Source: Porodaedalea pini
Taxonomy: Eukaryota; Basidiomycota; Agaricomycetes; Hymenochaetales; Hymenochaetaceae
Length of the DNA stretch: 64,000 nt
Assembly: GCA_002794775.1 (NCBI GenBank)
Contig: NBAY01000021.1
Coordinates: 248,001 to 312,000 of the forward strand
Direction: 5' to 3'
In this document: in pieces, positions 21,580-33,089 of the stretch
How positions within the stretch are numbered: position 1 is the first letter of the stretch
How the letters are laid out: each line of letters begins with the position of its first letter
Made by a program: the position numbers and the translations under genes
Notes under the pieces: model-generated
Seen by the model: the letters and a program-made list of their open reading frames with translations, nothing else
The model's database searches: none
Told to the model about the DNA's origin: nothing

Positions 21580-22305
21580 ACAGCAATGGTCGTGAGGAAA
21601 ATGCGCATTTGTGGCCTCCAATGGCCCTCCATCACAAATGAGCTGATGTATCCAAATCCAAATCGGGATGAAAGGTACAAGAGTTTAAGGATAAATTTGG
21701 GTTATTCACGTGCGTGTGGACAGTTAACGGTCACGTGCCAATGGGTTGAGTTACATAAAATTTGTCGCTGCTTCCTTTCTAGTATTCTACACCCAGCACA
21801 ATTCACCATGTCTACTGACCCAGATCGATTGACTCGCACCGCCAGACTGCATAACAAGTACGATTGCTTTGGCCCTCCGTTCAGCCGTGGGAGGGATCTT
21901 CAAGTATGAGTGCCTTTTCTCATCAAAAAAAATAATCATTCACCGGCTTTGTAGGATCGTGAGGCGGCCTTTGAGAGCTGTCCACTCAATAAGCTTCCCC
22001 GTGGGCTCTATCCGAAGTTGAAGCAGGCCTACAGGCCACCCGTCTTTCACCTCGGATACGTCGTCAACAATGCATGGTGCATCAAGATCGCAAAGGAGAA
22101 TAACTTCTACAAGTCGGTTAAACTCGACGGCAAGGAGGTTTGGGACGATCTTAACAACCTTGACAAAGTATTAGAGTTCATCGTCAAGAAGACAGGGATT
22201 ACATCGTTCTTTCCCAAGTACATGGCGATTGCCACCTTTCCGGGCATGATTCAAGGGGGGTGGCTCTTGACCATCTACTCAAATTATTGCCACCTAGAAC
22301 GACTT

Positions 22306-22730
22306 TGTCAGAACTTGAACTTTCACCCTTTCTTTATTTCCCCTTTCCCCTTTTCCTTTCCTTTTAACCGCTCTTTCTTATTATCTTTAATCATCTTTCC
22401 AATCACTTCCCACGCTCCCTTCACATGACCTTCAATTGTTCCATTCCCGCTCGTTATGTAATGTTAGGTAATATAGTCTCACGGTCGTCGCTATATAAGG
22501 TCTCAGGAATCGCATGAACTCCTTGTTCTGCTTTTCCTCTTACCTCCGCGACAACCTAGGTGAGACTCGTCCCCCTTGTATTAGTTTAGACTTGTATTAT
22601 TCCTCTTACCTCCACGACAACCTAGCCTGAGTAAGCGTGTCCCGAGTCTACGCTCGAGTATAGCACGTCCCAGACGACAGTCAGCCGAGGCCTGCCCAGT
22701 CCGAGTCGTCTCCCGGACTCCCGCCTAACA
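22306..22730 (+). repeat. 5' LTR of chromovirus 2
   Basis: 425 bp, starting TGTCAGAACTTG and ending GCCTAACA, with a CTATATAAGG TATA-like box near 22491. It carries the same internal duplication (CCTCTTACCTCC...CCTAG) as element 1. Confidence 0.95.
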
Positions 22731-23196
22731 TAAAAGCAGAACCCCACCCAGGCTCATCCCCAGCGTACGTCGTCGCTGTCGACTCGCCCTCACTCGGTCT
22801 AGAGGAGCACTCCCCTTGAAGGACCTGACATGTAAACCCCCTAAACGACAACCCTCGACCCTGCCCGGACATTTTCGGATGTTCGTGTATTATATAAACC
22901 TACACCCGACCTTTCCCAACCCTGGCTCTCCGGATTAGCCTCTGGTGGAGCACGCACCTGATGTGGACGTGGGTGACCAGACGAGTACAAGCCTCAACAA
23001 CAATCTCGTTCGTGATCTCGCTCAACTCCTACCGCCTCGTCATCAACTTCGCCGACGAACCCATTCAACGTTGGCGTAACCCTGTATCTAACTCGCAACC
23101 CATCCCTGTTCCCCCCCTGGTCTAGTCAAAATAGATCTCACAGAGGAACAACAGCGGGCGCTACCCTCATCGTCGCAGTTTGACCCTGACCGCGCT

Positions 23197-24531
23197 TTGT
23201 ACGTCATAACCGACAGCGAGAACGTCACCCACGACCTCTGGTGGAGCGACCTCAGACACGCTTGGTACTCGACTAATGAACAAGCTCAACGAGTTCGGTG
23301 GGCGCCTAGAACTCAACGTGCGCCATCATCACCAACGGTCACAACATCGTCGGTCATCCTCCCAAGCGAACCAGGAGGTTATCGTACGCCCCGTAGAGAC
23401 TCATCGCCACCGACACCTCCCGAACATTTGTCCCGCACGCCCGCACCAACAATGTCAACATCTATGGGTTTTACTCAACAACAACAACGAGAGCTTGCAG
23501 CGTTAATCGCTGCGGCCTTCACTCAACAAGCGGCGAATGCCCCCGCTGCGCAAACCTCGAATGCTCCGCCCCCCAACATTGACGTTGCCTGGCCACGCGA
23601 ATTCGCTGGCAGTGACGATTACCTCGACTTCAAGCGCGAAGTTCTACTCTTTGTATCGGCAAACCCCACGAGGTACCCCTCGTCGTCGAGCAAGATCTAC
23701 GTCACGCTCTCCTATCTCAAGGGCAGCAACGCGTCGACGTGGGCGCAGAATTACGTTCAGGAGTTCACGACGAATGGCGTTGTGAGCTTCACGGATAGCT
23801 GGACGAGGTTCCAGGAACGACTGGATGCATCCTTCGACGACCCGAACAGAAAGGAGAAGGCGTTGAAGAAGTTCCGAGAAAAGACCCAGAAGGACCTCTC
23901 AGCCGACGAATTCTTCCAAGACCTCGACGTAGTCATCAAAGCAGCGGAGCTAACGGACGAGGGTGTCATCTGCGATCGCCTAAAGCGCGCAATGAACATC
24001 GAAGTAGTCCATGGAGTACTGAGGTCGACGCCAGTCCCAACGAAGTACGAAGACTGGAAAAAGAAGGCCGTCGAAATTGATCGTGGCAAACAGCAGATTC
24101 ACGCCATCCAACGAGGCCGTGCACTACCTCCCGCGCGCCCACAGGTCCAGCAGGCGCCGCCCATCCGCCGCTCGTTCGCAGCCCCCCACGTCGACAAGCG
24201 TGATGCGACTGGCATTACCTTTGGAGGTGCGGGTCAGCCAATGGACATCTTGATGAACGAGGCGCAACGTCGACGCGCGTGCTGGATTTGCGGCGGGCTG
24301 GACCACTTTAAGAGCAAGTGCCCGCAGGGGAAACCGATCATCCAGCGCATGCTGGAACTGATGGCGCCAGGCGAACGTCGTATCCTCGCCGATGAGCTCG
24401 GCGCAATGAAGGAATCGGCATTCGAGGAAGTCGTAGACACTCGAAGGTCGACTGTGGAGGACTATGTGGAGGAAGAAGACATTGACGAAGAGGTCGTCGA
24501 CTCGCAGGGTTTTGCGAAGGGTCAGGCGTAG
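23197..24531 (+). CDS. gag: gag of chromovirus 2
   Basis: Open to TAG at 24529..24531. The frame is open further upstream, to about 23125, so the true start may be earlier. The N-terminal part is Pro/Ser/Thr-rich. A Gln-rich helix (FTQQQQRELAALIAAAF) and the capsid-like region follow, then a CCHC knuckle CWICGGLDHFKSKC at about 24283-24324. The acidic C-terminus (EEEDIDEEVVDSQ) precedes the slippery heptamer. Upstream, from about 22952 to 23120, two frames would have to be joined to extend gag, suggesting a decayed or untranslated leader. Confidence 0.85.
   Translation: MYVITDSENVTHDLWWSDLRHAWYSTNEQAQRVRWAPRTQRAPSSPTVTTSSVILPSEPGGYRTPRRDSSPPTPPEHLSRTPAPTMSTSMGFTQQQQRELAALIAAAFTQQAANAPAAQTSNAPPPNIDVAWPREFAGSDDYLDFKREVLLFVSANPTRYPSSSSKIYVTLSYLKGSNASTWAQNYVQEFTTNGVVSFTDSWTRFQERLDASFDDPNRKEKALKKFREKTQKDLSADEFFQDLDVVIKAAELTDEGVICDRLKRAMNIEVVHGVLRSTPVPTKYEDWKKKAVEIDRGKQQIHAIQRGRALPPARPQVQQAPPIRRSFAAPHVDKRDATGITFGGAGQPMDILMNEAQRRRACWICGGLDHFKSKCPQGKPIIQRMLELMAPGERRILADELGAMKESAFEEVVDTRRSTVEDYVEEEDIDEEVVDSQGFAKGQA
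24507..24513 (+). promoter_or_regulatory. predicted -1 ribosomal frameshift site (GGGTTTT)
   Basis: The codon register is CAG GGT TTT GCG, giving a canonical X-XXY-YYZ heptamer. Pol lies in the -1 frame relative to gag and is open through this overlap. The gag stop is 16-18 nt downstream. The heptamer is conserved in element 1. Confidence 0.65.
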
Positions 24532-27500
24532 TCATCGGGGCGACTGACCAAGAAGAACAAGGGACTTCGAATCTGGATTCGCTAAAGTATAACCAACCGT
24601 CTGTACAATACGTAGATGCAAATGATGTCGATGGTTTTTCCAATTACGAAGTCCCCACCGGTGTGAATAAAGACAAGGAGTACGAACGGCTGTTCATGAG
24701 AGGAACTGGTGGACGCCAGCTGGACCTTCTCCTGAACGTCAGACAAAGCGTAGCGGGCGAAGTGAGAGAGGTGGACACACACGCTCTTGTGGACTCAGGG
24801 TGTACAGGATCGTGCACCGACGTGAGGTTCGTCAAACGGTATGGGTTGGAAACGAAATGTTACATCCGACCCCTCGCAGTACTCAATGCCGACGGCACGC
24901 ACAACGAGGCTGGGTTGATTGAAGAGTACGTCGAAGTCGAGCTCATGATCGGCCACCACAAGGAAAGGATTGTCCTTGCGGTAACGTCTCTAGCGTCGTC
25001 AAACATATTCTTGGGACACGACTGGCTTCGACGTCATAACCCTGAGGTCGACTGGAAAACGGGTTCGATTGAATTCACTCGTTGTCCAGAGGAATGTGCG
25101 ATCGAGGAGGAGCCGGTGGAAGACCTAGGCAAGGTAAAGGAGGTGGTGGAACAGATGAGGAGGGTGAGTGAGACGCGAATGGACAAGGTGTCCTGGCCTG
25201 CGTACCTCAATGACTATGCCGACGTTTTCAGCGAAAAAGGCTTCAAAAAGCTGCCTGAACACCGACCCTGGGATCACGTCATCGACTTGAAGCCCGACTT
25301 CAAACCGAGCGACTGTAAGATCTACCCGCTCACGCCGACGGAGCAACAGTCACTCAAGGACTTCCTTGATGAAAACTTGAAGTCTGGTCGCATCCGACGA
25401 TCGATATCACCCATGGCGTCACCTTTCTTCTTGATTAAGAAAGCTGACAAATCGTTACGCCCGATCCAGGATTACCGCAAACTCAATGACGGTATGATCA
25501 AGAACAAGTATCCCCTTCCTCTCATCGACAAACTCGTCGACAAGGTCAAGAAAGCGAAGTACATCACTAAGCTTGACCTTCGCTGGGGGTACTACAATAT
25601 CCGGATCCGCGAAGGTGACGAATGGAAGGCAGCGTTTCACACAAACATGGGCCTCTTCGAACCAACGGTCATGTTCTTTGGCCTTTGCAATGCGCCGGCC
25701 ACGTTCCAGGCTTTTGTCAACCATATCTTCAAGGACCTGATCTATGCCAACCTGATCATTGTATACCTCGACGACATCCTAATCCTCTCAGAAACCATAG
25801 AGGAGCATATCGACATGTCGAGGCGCGTACTCCAGATCCTCCGAGAAAATGGCCTGTACCTGAAGCCGGAGAAGTGCGAATTCGATGCCAAGGTCGTCAA
25901 GTACCTCGGTCATATCATTGGCAACGGCGAAATCAGGGCTGACCCGGCAAAGACGGACGCGATAGCGAACTGGCCTGTCCCACGAAATCTCAAGGAGCTG
26001 CAACAGTTCCTCGGCATGGGAAACTGGCTGAGACGGTTTATTAAGGACTACAGCAAGGTGGTCCGACCGTTGACGTCGCTAACAGGCAAGAAGGACTGGG
26101 TATGGGAGACCGAACAGCAGGAAGTGTTCGAGGAGCTGAGACGACGTCTCTGCTCACCTCCAGTCCTAGCCATCGCCAATGATGAAGGCCCTTTCCGCGT
26201 AGAGGCAGACTCGTCAAACTTTGCACTCGGCGGCGTGTTGTTACAGAAGCAGGAAGGGAAGTGGAGGGTGATCGCCTACAGATCAGAGGCGCTCGAACCG
26301 GCAGAACGAAACTACGAGATCTACGACAAAGAGATGCTCGCAATCGTTTCAGCGCTCAAGGAGTGGCAGCAGTACCTCCTTGGCGCTCGCCACAAAATCG
26401 AAATCTGGTCCGACCACGCCAACCTCACCTACTTCAGGTCAGCGCAGAAGCTGAGCTATCGTCAAGCTCGCTGGCGAACTGAACTCGAAGAATTCGACTT
26501 CCACCTCGAACACAAGTCGGGGAAGACGATGGGCAAGGCCGACTTGCTGTCACGCAAGGCGGGCTATGATCAGGGCAAGGATGACAATGACAGCGTCGTG
26601 TTCATCAAGGACAAGTGGCTGAACCGTGGGGTAGTGCGAATGTCATGCGATGAGGTGGTGGAACAAGTGGGTGAAGCACAGAGGGCGCAGGACGAATCGG
26701 AGAGGCCGACGAACATGACAGAAGTCGACGGGTTGTGGCAGATGAAAGGCAAGATATACGTTCCATCGACAATGAAGGAGGCCGTGTTACGAGAGTACCA
26801 CGACTCGGTACTCGCCGGTCATCCAGGAGCATCGAAGACAGTAGAGCTCGTCCGTCGTGATTTCTGGTGGGCATCAATGTTCTCCGATGTCCGAGCGTAC
26901 GTCCGAGGATGCGACCGCTGTCAACGGACGAAAGCCTTAAGAACGTCGAGGTCGAGGCCGCTTCACCCAAACACAGTCCCTGAAGGTCCTTGGGAAATCG
27001 TCACGGTCGACCTAATCGGAGAGCTCCCGGACTCCAAGGGACACAACGCGATCTGCGTCTTTGTAGACAGGTTCTCGAAGCAGATGCATGCGATCCCGAC
27101 AACAACGAAATTGTCAGCGGAAGGTATGGCTCGGTTATACCGCGACCACGTCTTCCGTCTTCATGGCCTACCAAGGAAGATCATCCATGACCGAGGCACG
27201 CAGTTCGATGCGTCGATGATGAAGGAGCTGTACAATCTCCTACACATCGAAGGCAACCCATCAACCGCGTACCACCCACAAACGGATGGTCAGATGGAAT
27301 GTGTCAACCAAGAGCTCGAACAGTATCTCCGACTCTTCGTTAACCATCGGCAATCAGACTGGAAAGACTGGCTCCCTCTTGCAGAGTTCGCTTACAATAA
27401 CCGCGAACACTCAGTGACGAAAATGTCACCCTTCTACGTGAACACCGGACGTCACCCTAAGAGCTTCGACACCGTAAGAACTTCCTCTGCCAACATGTCG

Positions 27501-28157
27501 GCGGAAGAATTTGCGAAGCACATCAAGGAGACTCACCGTGTAGCAAAGGACAATCTGGTCAAGGCGGCAGAGGACATGAAGCGCTACCATGACCGGACAG
27601 CAGGGGCTTCAGTGGAGTACAAGGCTGGAGACAAGATTTTCCTCGATGGGCGAAACATCAGCACAGACTCACCGACGAAGAAGCTAGCGGACAAGTGGTA
27701 TGGTCCCTTCGAGATCATCGACAAGGTGGGAGCGAGCGCGTACAAGCTCAAGCTCCCAAAGCGATGGAAAAAGGTCCACCCGGTCTTCAATGAGGCCCTG
27801 CTGAAACCCGCAGTTGAACCGTCCTTCGAAAGTCAGAAACAACAGCCGCCGCCGCCACTGGACATCGTCGACAACGAGGAAGAGTACGAGATCGAGGAAG
27901 TCATAGACTCGCGTCTGCACCGAGGAAAGCTACAATACCTCGTCAAGTGGGTTGGCTACAACGAACCGACGTGGCAGCCCGAGATGGACTTCGGCGAGAA
28001 CGCAAAGGAGGCGATCACTGAATTCTATCGAAAACACCCCGGCGCCCCTCGAAAACTCGAAATTCCTCGCCAACGACTTCGCCCACGCTTCATCGACACT
28101 GAGTCAGATGACCACAATCTTGGTTGGTCGGGACGCCCAACCTTGAGGGGGGGGTAA
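24514..28157 (+). CDS. pol: pol of chromovirus 2 (protease, RT, RNase H, integrase, chromodomain)
   Basis: The -1 frame is open from inside gag to the TAA at 28155..28157; 24663..28157 alone gives 1,164 codons. Domains: aspartic protease (VDSGCTGS, near 24795); RT with LDLRWGYYN and the active site YLDDILIL (about 25768); RNase H (VEADSSNFALGG, with the YDKEMLAIV helix); integrase zinc domain (H...GHPG...C-DRC); the catalytic core D, D, E (VTVDLIGEL, HDRGTQFD, the E of QMECVNQ); and a C-terminal chromodomain (LQYLVKWVGYNEPTWQPE, about 27925). The chromodomain places it among chromoviruses, which target chromatin. All expected catalytic residues are present. An arginine next to the integrase glutamate is cysteine here. 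Confidence 0.95.
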
Positions 28158-28582
28158 TGTCAGAACTTGAACTTTCACCCTTTCTTTATTTCCCCTTTCC
28201 CCTTTTCCTTTCCTTTTAACCGCTCTTTCTTATTATCTTTAATCATCTTTCCAATCACTTCCCATGCTCCCTTCACATGACCTTCAATTGTTCCATTCCC
28301 GCTCGTTATGTAATGTTAGGTAATATAGTCTCACGGTCGTCACTATATAAGGTCTCAGGAATCGCATGAACTCCTTGTTCTGCTTTTCCTCTTACCTCCG
28401 CGACAACCTAGGTGAGACTCGTCCCCCTTGTATTAGTTTAGACTTGTATTATTCCTCTTACCTCCGCGACAACCTAGCCTGAGTAAGTGTGTCCCGAGTC
28501 TACGCTCAAGTATAGCACGTCCCAGATGACAGTCAGCCGAGGCCTGCCCAGTCCGAGTCGTCTCCCGGACTCCCGCCTAACA
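28158..28582 (+). repeat. 3' LTR of chromovirus 2
   Basis: 425 bp. It follows a G-rich polypurine tract (28146-28154) and TAA, and is followed by the GACTT target duplication. Confidence 0.95.
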
Positions 28583-28683
28583 GACTTGGCATCCCAACCT
28601 CAGAGGATATCGAGAAATTGCGTATATTTCTAAAGAGGGAGGAAAAGCCGAAGTGGTACTTATCGTCCACGGATTGGTACTGG

Positions 28684-29481
28684 CACAGCAGGAAAATCTG
28701 GGGTTTTCCATGAGGAAGGAGTATATCACAGAGTGTTTAGTGGGGCTCATATAATTTCGGCCGGAAAAGACTTATATGGATTGTAAATTCTCAATCAATC
28801 AAAATGTGCAGAAATTATGCTTTATGTATCTAAAATTGATGGCCATCAAGAAAAGTATTTCTGAACTCAGTGTCTGCAATCTACTTTGCCAAAGGACAAG
28901 AGAATTCTGGGATTCTGAATGTCCATTGTCCATAAATAAAGAGAATGGTGGTTATTAGATCTACAATCTGTAAAGTCTTGGACACAAAGGACAGAGGCTC
29001 ATTGGATTTAAAATCCACATAGACTCCTTGCATGAATGGAAGATCTCTCTTAGATTTGGGATCTATGGATCACATGATTAGCATATAATCAACTCAGCAT
29101 AGATACCAAATTAAAGAGAGATCTTCCATTCATGCAAGGAGTCTATGTGGATTTTAAATCCAATGAGCCTCTGTCCTTTGTGTCCAAGACTTTACAGATT
29201 GTAGATCTAATAACCACCATTCTCTTTATTTATGGACAATGGACATTCAGAATCCCAGAATTATCTTATCCTTTGGCAAAGTAGATTGTAGACACTGAGT
29301 TCAAAAGTACTTTTCTTGATGGCCATCAATTTTAGATACATAAAGCATAATTTCTGCACATTTTGATTGATTGAGAATTTACAATCCATGTAAGGCTTTT
29401 CCAGCCGAAATTATATGAGCCCCACTAAACACTCTGTGATATACTCCTTCTTCACGGAAAACCCCGGATTTTCCTGCCGTG
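28684..29481. mobile_element. foldback DNA transposon FB-B (798 bp) with TGG target duplication
   Basis: A nearly perfect hairpin, with arms about 28684..29068 and 29098..29481 around a loop of about 30 nt. The termini are CACAGCAGGAAAATCTGGGG and, inverted, CACGGCAGGAAAATCCGGGG. TGG is present on both sides (28681..28683 and 29482..29484). The intact paralogue has this TGG once, which confirms the insertion point. The outer 95 bp or so match FB-A; the inner 290 bp or so of each arm do not. A 60-codon open frame at 28776 is a chance frame in the arm. No transposase is encoded. Confidence 0.9.
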
Positions 29482-29489
29482 TGGGGACC

Positions 29490-29960
29490 TCACTCGCTTG
29501 TCTACCCATATTGACACGCGGCTGAATGATGCGGAATGAATTTGTCAGAACGCACGTACTGCTTTTGCTATGCACGCTGTTTTCGACTGTCAGATGTTTT
29601 GTACGAATAACGCACCGCAACATCCTGTAATACAGGAACTTCATAATGCTCTCGCTATGAAATTTTGCTCTACGTGCGATGGTAGTCCTTGGACTGACAT
29701 CACATTTGAGTTGTCGCATTATCCAGTTAGCTTTTCGAGCCATCTTGGAGTCTCGTGAGACGCGCCTGTACCTGCCTCGCTGATTTTCTTCGAAATAATT
29801 CCCAAGGCCATAGGCATTTCTCGTGTTGACTCACACCGAGACTCGAAGCTTTGTCGCGGGGTCGATGTTCAAGCCGAGTGTTCGACAAAACGCTAAGTTT
29901 GACGCCAGCAGAACACAAGCGAAACTAGAAACACACGATAAACGAATAAACACACAACGA
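29490..29960 (+). repeat. segmental duplicate, inverted relative at 40350-40825
   Basis: Starting with the 3' end of the orphan gene (CTTGTCTACCCATA), this block is similar to the reverse complement of 40350..40825. Matches run as far as TTTATCG-TGTGTTTCTAG at the outer end. It shows the duplication that spread the orphan gene included its downstream DNA. Confidence 0.6.
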
Positions 29961-31399
29961 TATTAAAAGAGATGTGCTACGGACCTCAACATAGTCTTTG
30001 CCATCTGTGCGGCAGAGGTTGGTATCTATGTAGCAAGAAAGTAATAGTCAGAATGGAAAGCTTAGGGCAAATGCGTTCACTTGCGGCTCTTCCAAATACT
30101 TGATTTCTTCCTTTGTAAGTACATTCTAAGTCGTACTACTTTGTGATAGCTGAGGCTGTTTCTAACGTTCTTATTAGGGAGATATGCGGCGACATACCGG
30201 CAGTGAACATCAGATGGCTGATCAACAGATAGACAAGGCAGGAGTGTATATATCCACCATCGATCAGTTACATGCCTAGGGGTACCATCTTATAAATCGA
30301 AGCAGAAGTCTCTGTACGCGAATCAAGATTATGTCTAGTGCTGTGTTGAAGCTGGAAAAATGAGAGGGAGAACTGTCGTGGGTCTTCCTCCCTCTGAACA
30401 TATGTATAAACAGACATCGCTATCACCGAGAAGACGTTCGCTCGGACCCGGGCCAACGATAGCAAAAAAGCACGTCTGCGTTGTTCGTAACTCGGGCATA
30501 ACGTCTGAACATATATTGACCTACAATAGACGAAGATTGTATCTGTGGCTGCGCGCGAAGCGTGCCGCATAATCTACCATACAGCTATCTGTTCTGTGAA
30601 TTATCAGAAGACGGAGCTCAGGGAACGTCCGTTTTAGCGATCCTTCGCTACGTTGCCAGGCCCCGAAGGTCGAGTGGAAGTTGATGGCGGGGAAGGAAAG
30701 GAACAGAAGAAGCGTCGAGACGTCGGATATTTTGGTAGTCATTGACTTGTTGCCTATTTCGCTTCCTTTTATCGCCTTGATGTGCACCCGCGCACGCCTT
30801 CCCAACCGGATTCCTGATCCACCGAATTAAGTCCATCGGTTCAATTTCGGTAGTAGACGAACATGAGCTCGAGTTCCAGGACACATCAGTCACCGATTCC
30901 TAGAGGAAGCCAGCAGAATGTAAATTAAATAGACGGGCGCACTGACACAGAGACAGCCAGAAAGATCAATTCCGAGCACCATCGCCGAATCCAACCTTGG
31001 TTCGCGAAATGGGTGGTTGTATCAGACTGCAGAAGATCAATGTTATTAGCAGCGCCAAGAAATGGGATTGAAAGGCACTGAGGAGTCGGAAGCGCGTCTA
31101 TGCCTGCAGCACGCATGGAAAGAATCGAAGGGCGACGGGTACAGACGCAAAACGAAGGGCTCACATTATCCGTCATCCGCAGGTAACGGCAGCGGCTCTC
31201 CGCATGCTGTCTCCATAGATTTATAAGATTCCGTGATCGATCGTGTGTAGTGATAGGAAATATCTGGGACTTGACTTACACCTTTCAAGGTATTAACTTC
31301 AAGAGTTCCGCCCCTTGAGGCTCTGGGATAGAGCAGTCTAGTTCGCAAAGCTCCTTACCATAGTTTTAGAGACAAGTTATAGGCATAGTGCTCACGGTT
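29961..31399. other. gene-poor region
   Basis: 30145-30240 matches the flank of the intact orphan gene (18945-19040). Otherwise only short frames on the minus strand (30268-30893, 30925-31176), with no recognisable domain. No gene is supported. Confidence 0.4.
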
Positions 31400-31660
31400 G
31401 TTCATCGCAACAAACCGCTTTTGGACCCTATATTCCAAGTGAACATTAAGCGCCCGAAAAGAAGATCAAAGGCCATGTTCGGTGTTGCGGAAGCAAACGA
31501 AGAAAGCGTGGAAGAGAGGAGGACGGAATCCAAGCTCAGTTCCAATAGGCTATGGTGAAATAGATCACTCGCCGATTTATTCCAGATGTTATCAGAACCG
31601 CATGCACATGCGCTCCCGCTCGCCTGCACCTCTATTTACTCGATGGCCTTTATATAAGAT
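31400..31660 (-). pseudogene. possible remnant of a DUF6534-type membrane gene
   Basis: The minus strand shows SDNIWN followed, after a frame change, by VIYFTI, then ATPNMAFDLLFGRL and a displaced AMNNRE. This order weakly matches the C-terminal half of DUF6534 proteins (D-x-x-IN-x-x-I-x-YTI, MPN-x-x-F-x-x-x-x-x-KLY, LATLN-x-R). It needs two or more frame changes, so it would be a dead copy. Weak evidence. Confidence 0.25.
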
Positions 31661-33089
31661 TTCTCGGAGGCCAGTGTTCCGTTCAGGCCCTGAGGCACAA
31701 GGACGGCGATGCAGAAGCCAAGAAGCCAGGCAACCCTCACGGAAGGAAGAACGGAAGCCGAGCCTTGAGGACGCTTCTGAGTCATTTTCAGCGAGCTGCT
31801 TTGTCTGAATTGCGCTTGCTATCAACTCGCTCGAACTCGAGAGCGCATCGGTGCCGCGCATCTATTCGAGCAATTTCCTGCCGGGCGACTCGTTTCGCCG
31901 TATAGTCCCGGAGGACCACGCGCTGCGCACCATGTTCGAGAACGCGTGTACACTTGAGATAACAAATTCTGTTTTTCAGTCTGACTACGGTGAAAAAAAA
32001 AAAAAGTGGTCGCACCTTACATGACCTCGGAGCAAGGTGCCGGTGGTCATCAAGCGAAAACACGCTGCATCAGAAATCTGGCGTGAATGTTCGATAGATA
32101 GCTTACCTCCGAGTCCGTTAGCAAAAGCTTGTCAACACCATAAGCAGGAACCCCTGAGCCGCGAAGGGTGGAAGTCGACCATATGCTCGCTGCGTAACGG
32201 GGTTCGTACGTGCTGACTCGCGGATAGAGAGGCCTTCGAGCGGAATGGAACCAACGAACGCAACTCTCCGAGAATGTGCAGGTATAAATATGATGGAAAA
32301 CAGTGGAGCCACGAATGCAGGCAACGCTTCGTTCGTATTTGATTTCAGAGATGTAAGAGCGCCCGCGCTCATTGACCGAGAGACCCGTACGTGCGCGTGC
32401 GTTCTGTGATTCTATATTCTTAGGCAGGGCACGAAGAGCCATTGGACGCTGGCTGGTCAACAGTCAAAATTCGGCGACGCGCATTCAAAGATGCAAGCAG
32501 GGAAGCAACACCTCACCATGCGCCTCGGTATCTTGCCCGCCGCATTATCACAACTAGTATCAATTGCATGCGTACCCGCGCGCTCTCATCTCATCCTGGC
32601 GGGCTCTCATAAGCTACCCAGCGCACCTGTGCCATACGATTCACGATTTGATCCCCTGTAACATCAATAACAAATGAATATGTACCACAACGATGTATGA
32701 GGAAATGGACGCACCGATAGACATGAATCGACATCAATGAAGCGCAAATCTCCGAGAGCGTATAATTAGAAATGCGACGACGACACATCTATAAACGGAC
32801 GTACCACGCCATTCATTTCGTATTTGCATTAAGAGATAAGTATGAATGAACACCCGCGCTCTTCGACCGGCGGACCTTAGATCAGTAACTTACGGTGTGA
32901 GATGATGTGGAAGAGTCGGAGGAAGAAAAGGCGGCGACCAAGGGACGCGGGACGGGAAGACGCATCCAGAATATACAAATATTCATATCCGGCTGTAGAC
33001 GGAGAAAGCGAGTACTACCTCCGCGCCACTCAGTAATCGCGTAACCAGTCTTGATTTTGCACATGATACTTGTTGAGTGGCATTATGAG
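31661..33089. other. gene-poor region
   Basis: A minus-strand frame at 32050-32460 and others show no domain. No gene is supported. Confidence 0.4.

Larger units (their letters stand above)
22306..28582 (+). mobile_element. Ty3/Gypsy chromovirus 2 (apparently intact), GACTT target duplication
   Basis: 6,277 bp, with LTRs 22306..22730 and 28158..28582 (425 bp each), TG...CA ends, and GACTT at 22301..22305 and 28583..28587. gag and pol are both open and all catalytic motifs read correctly. The LTRs differ at about six positions by eye, mostly CG versus TG or CA. It is related to element 1 but clearly a different lineage copy (LTR 425 versus 442 bp). It may be autonomous; expression is not known. 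Confidence 0.95.
21808..29514 (+). pseudogene. orphan protein family member 2, split by a chromovirus and a foldback element
   Basis: Exon 1 starts at ATG 21808 and ends near 21903 at a gtatga donor; exon 2 starts near 21956. The reading frame matches the intact paralogue at 18274..18894 through the HLERL block, where chromovirus 2 inserted (22306..28582, duplication GACTT). The frame resumes after it as SEDIEKLRIFLKREEKPK and runs to WYW. There FB-B (28684..29481, duplication TGG) inserted. The last codons, HSLVYPY and a TGA, lie at about 29486-29514. Outside the two insertions I see no frameshift or stop, so the gene was functional or nearly so when hit. Confidence 0.85.
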
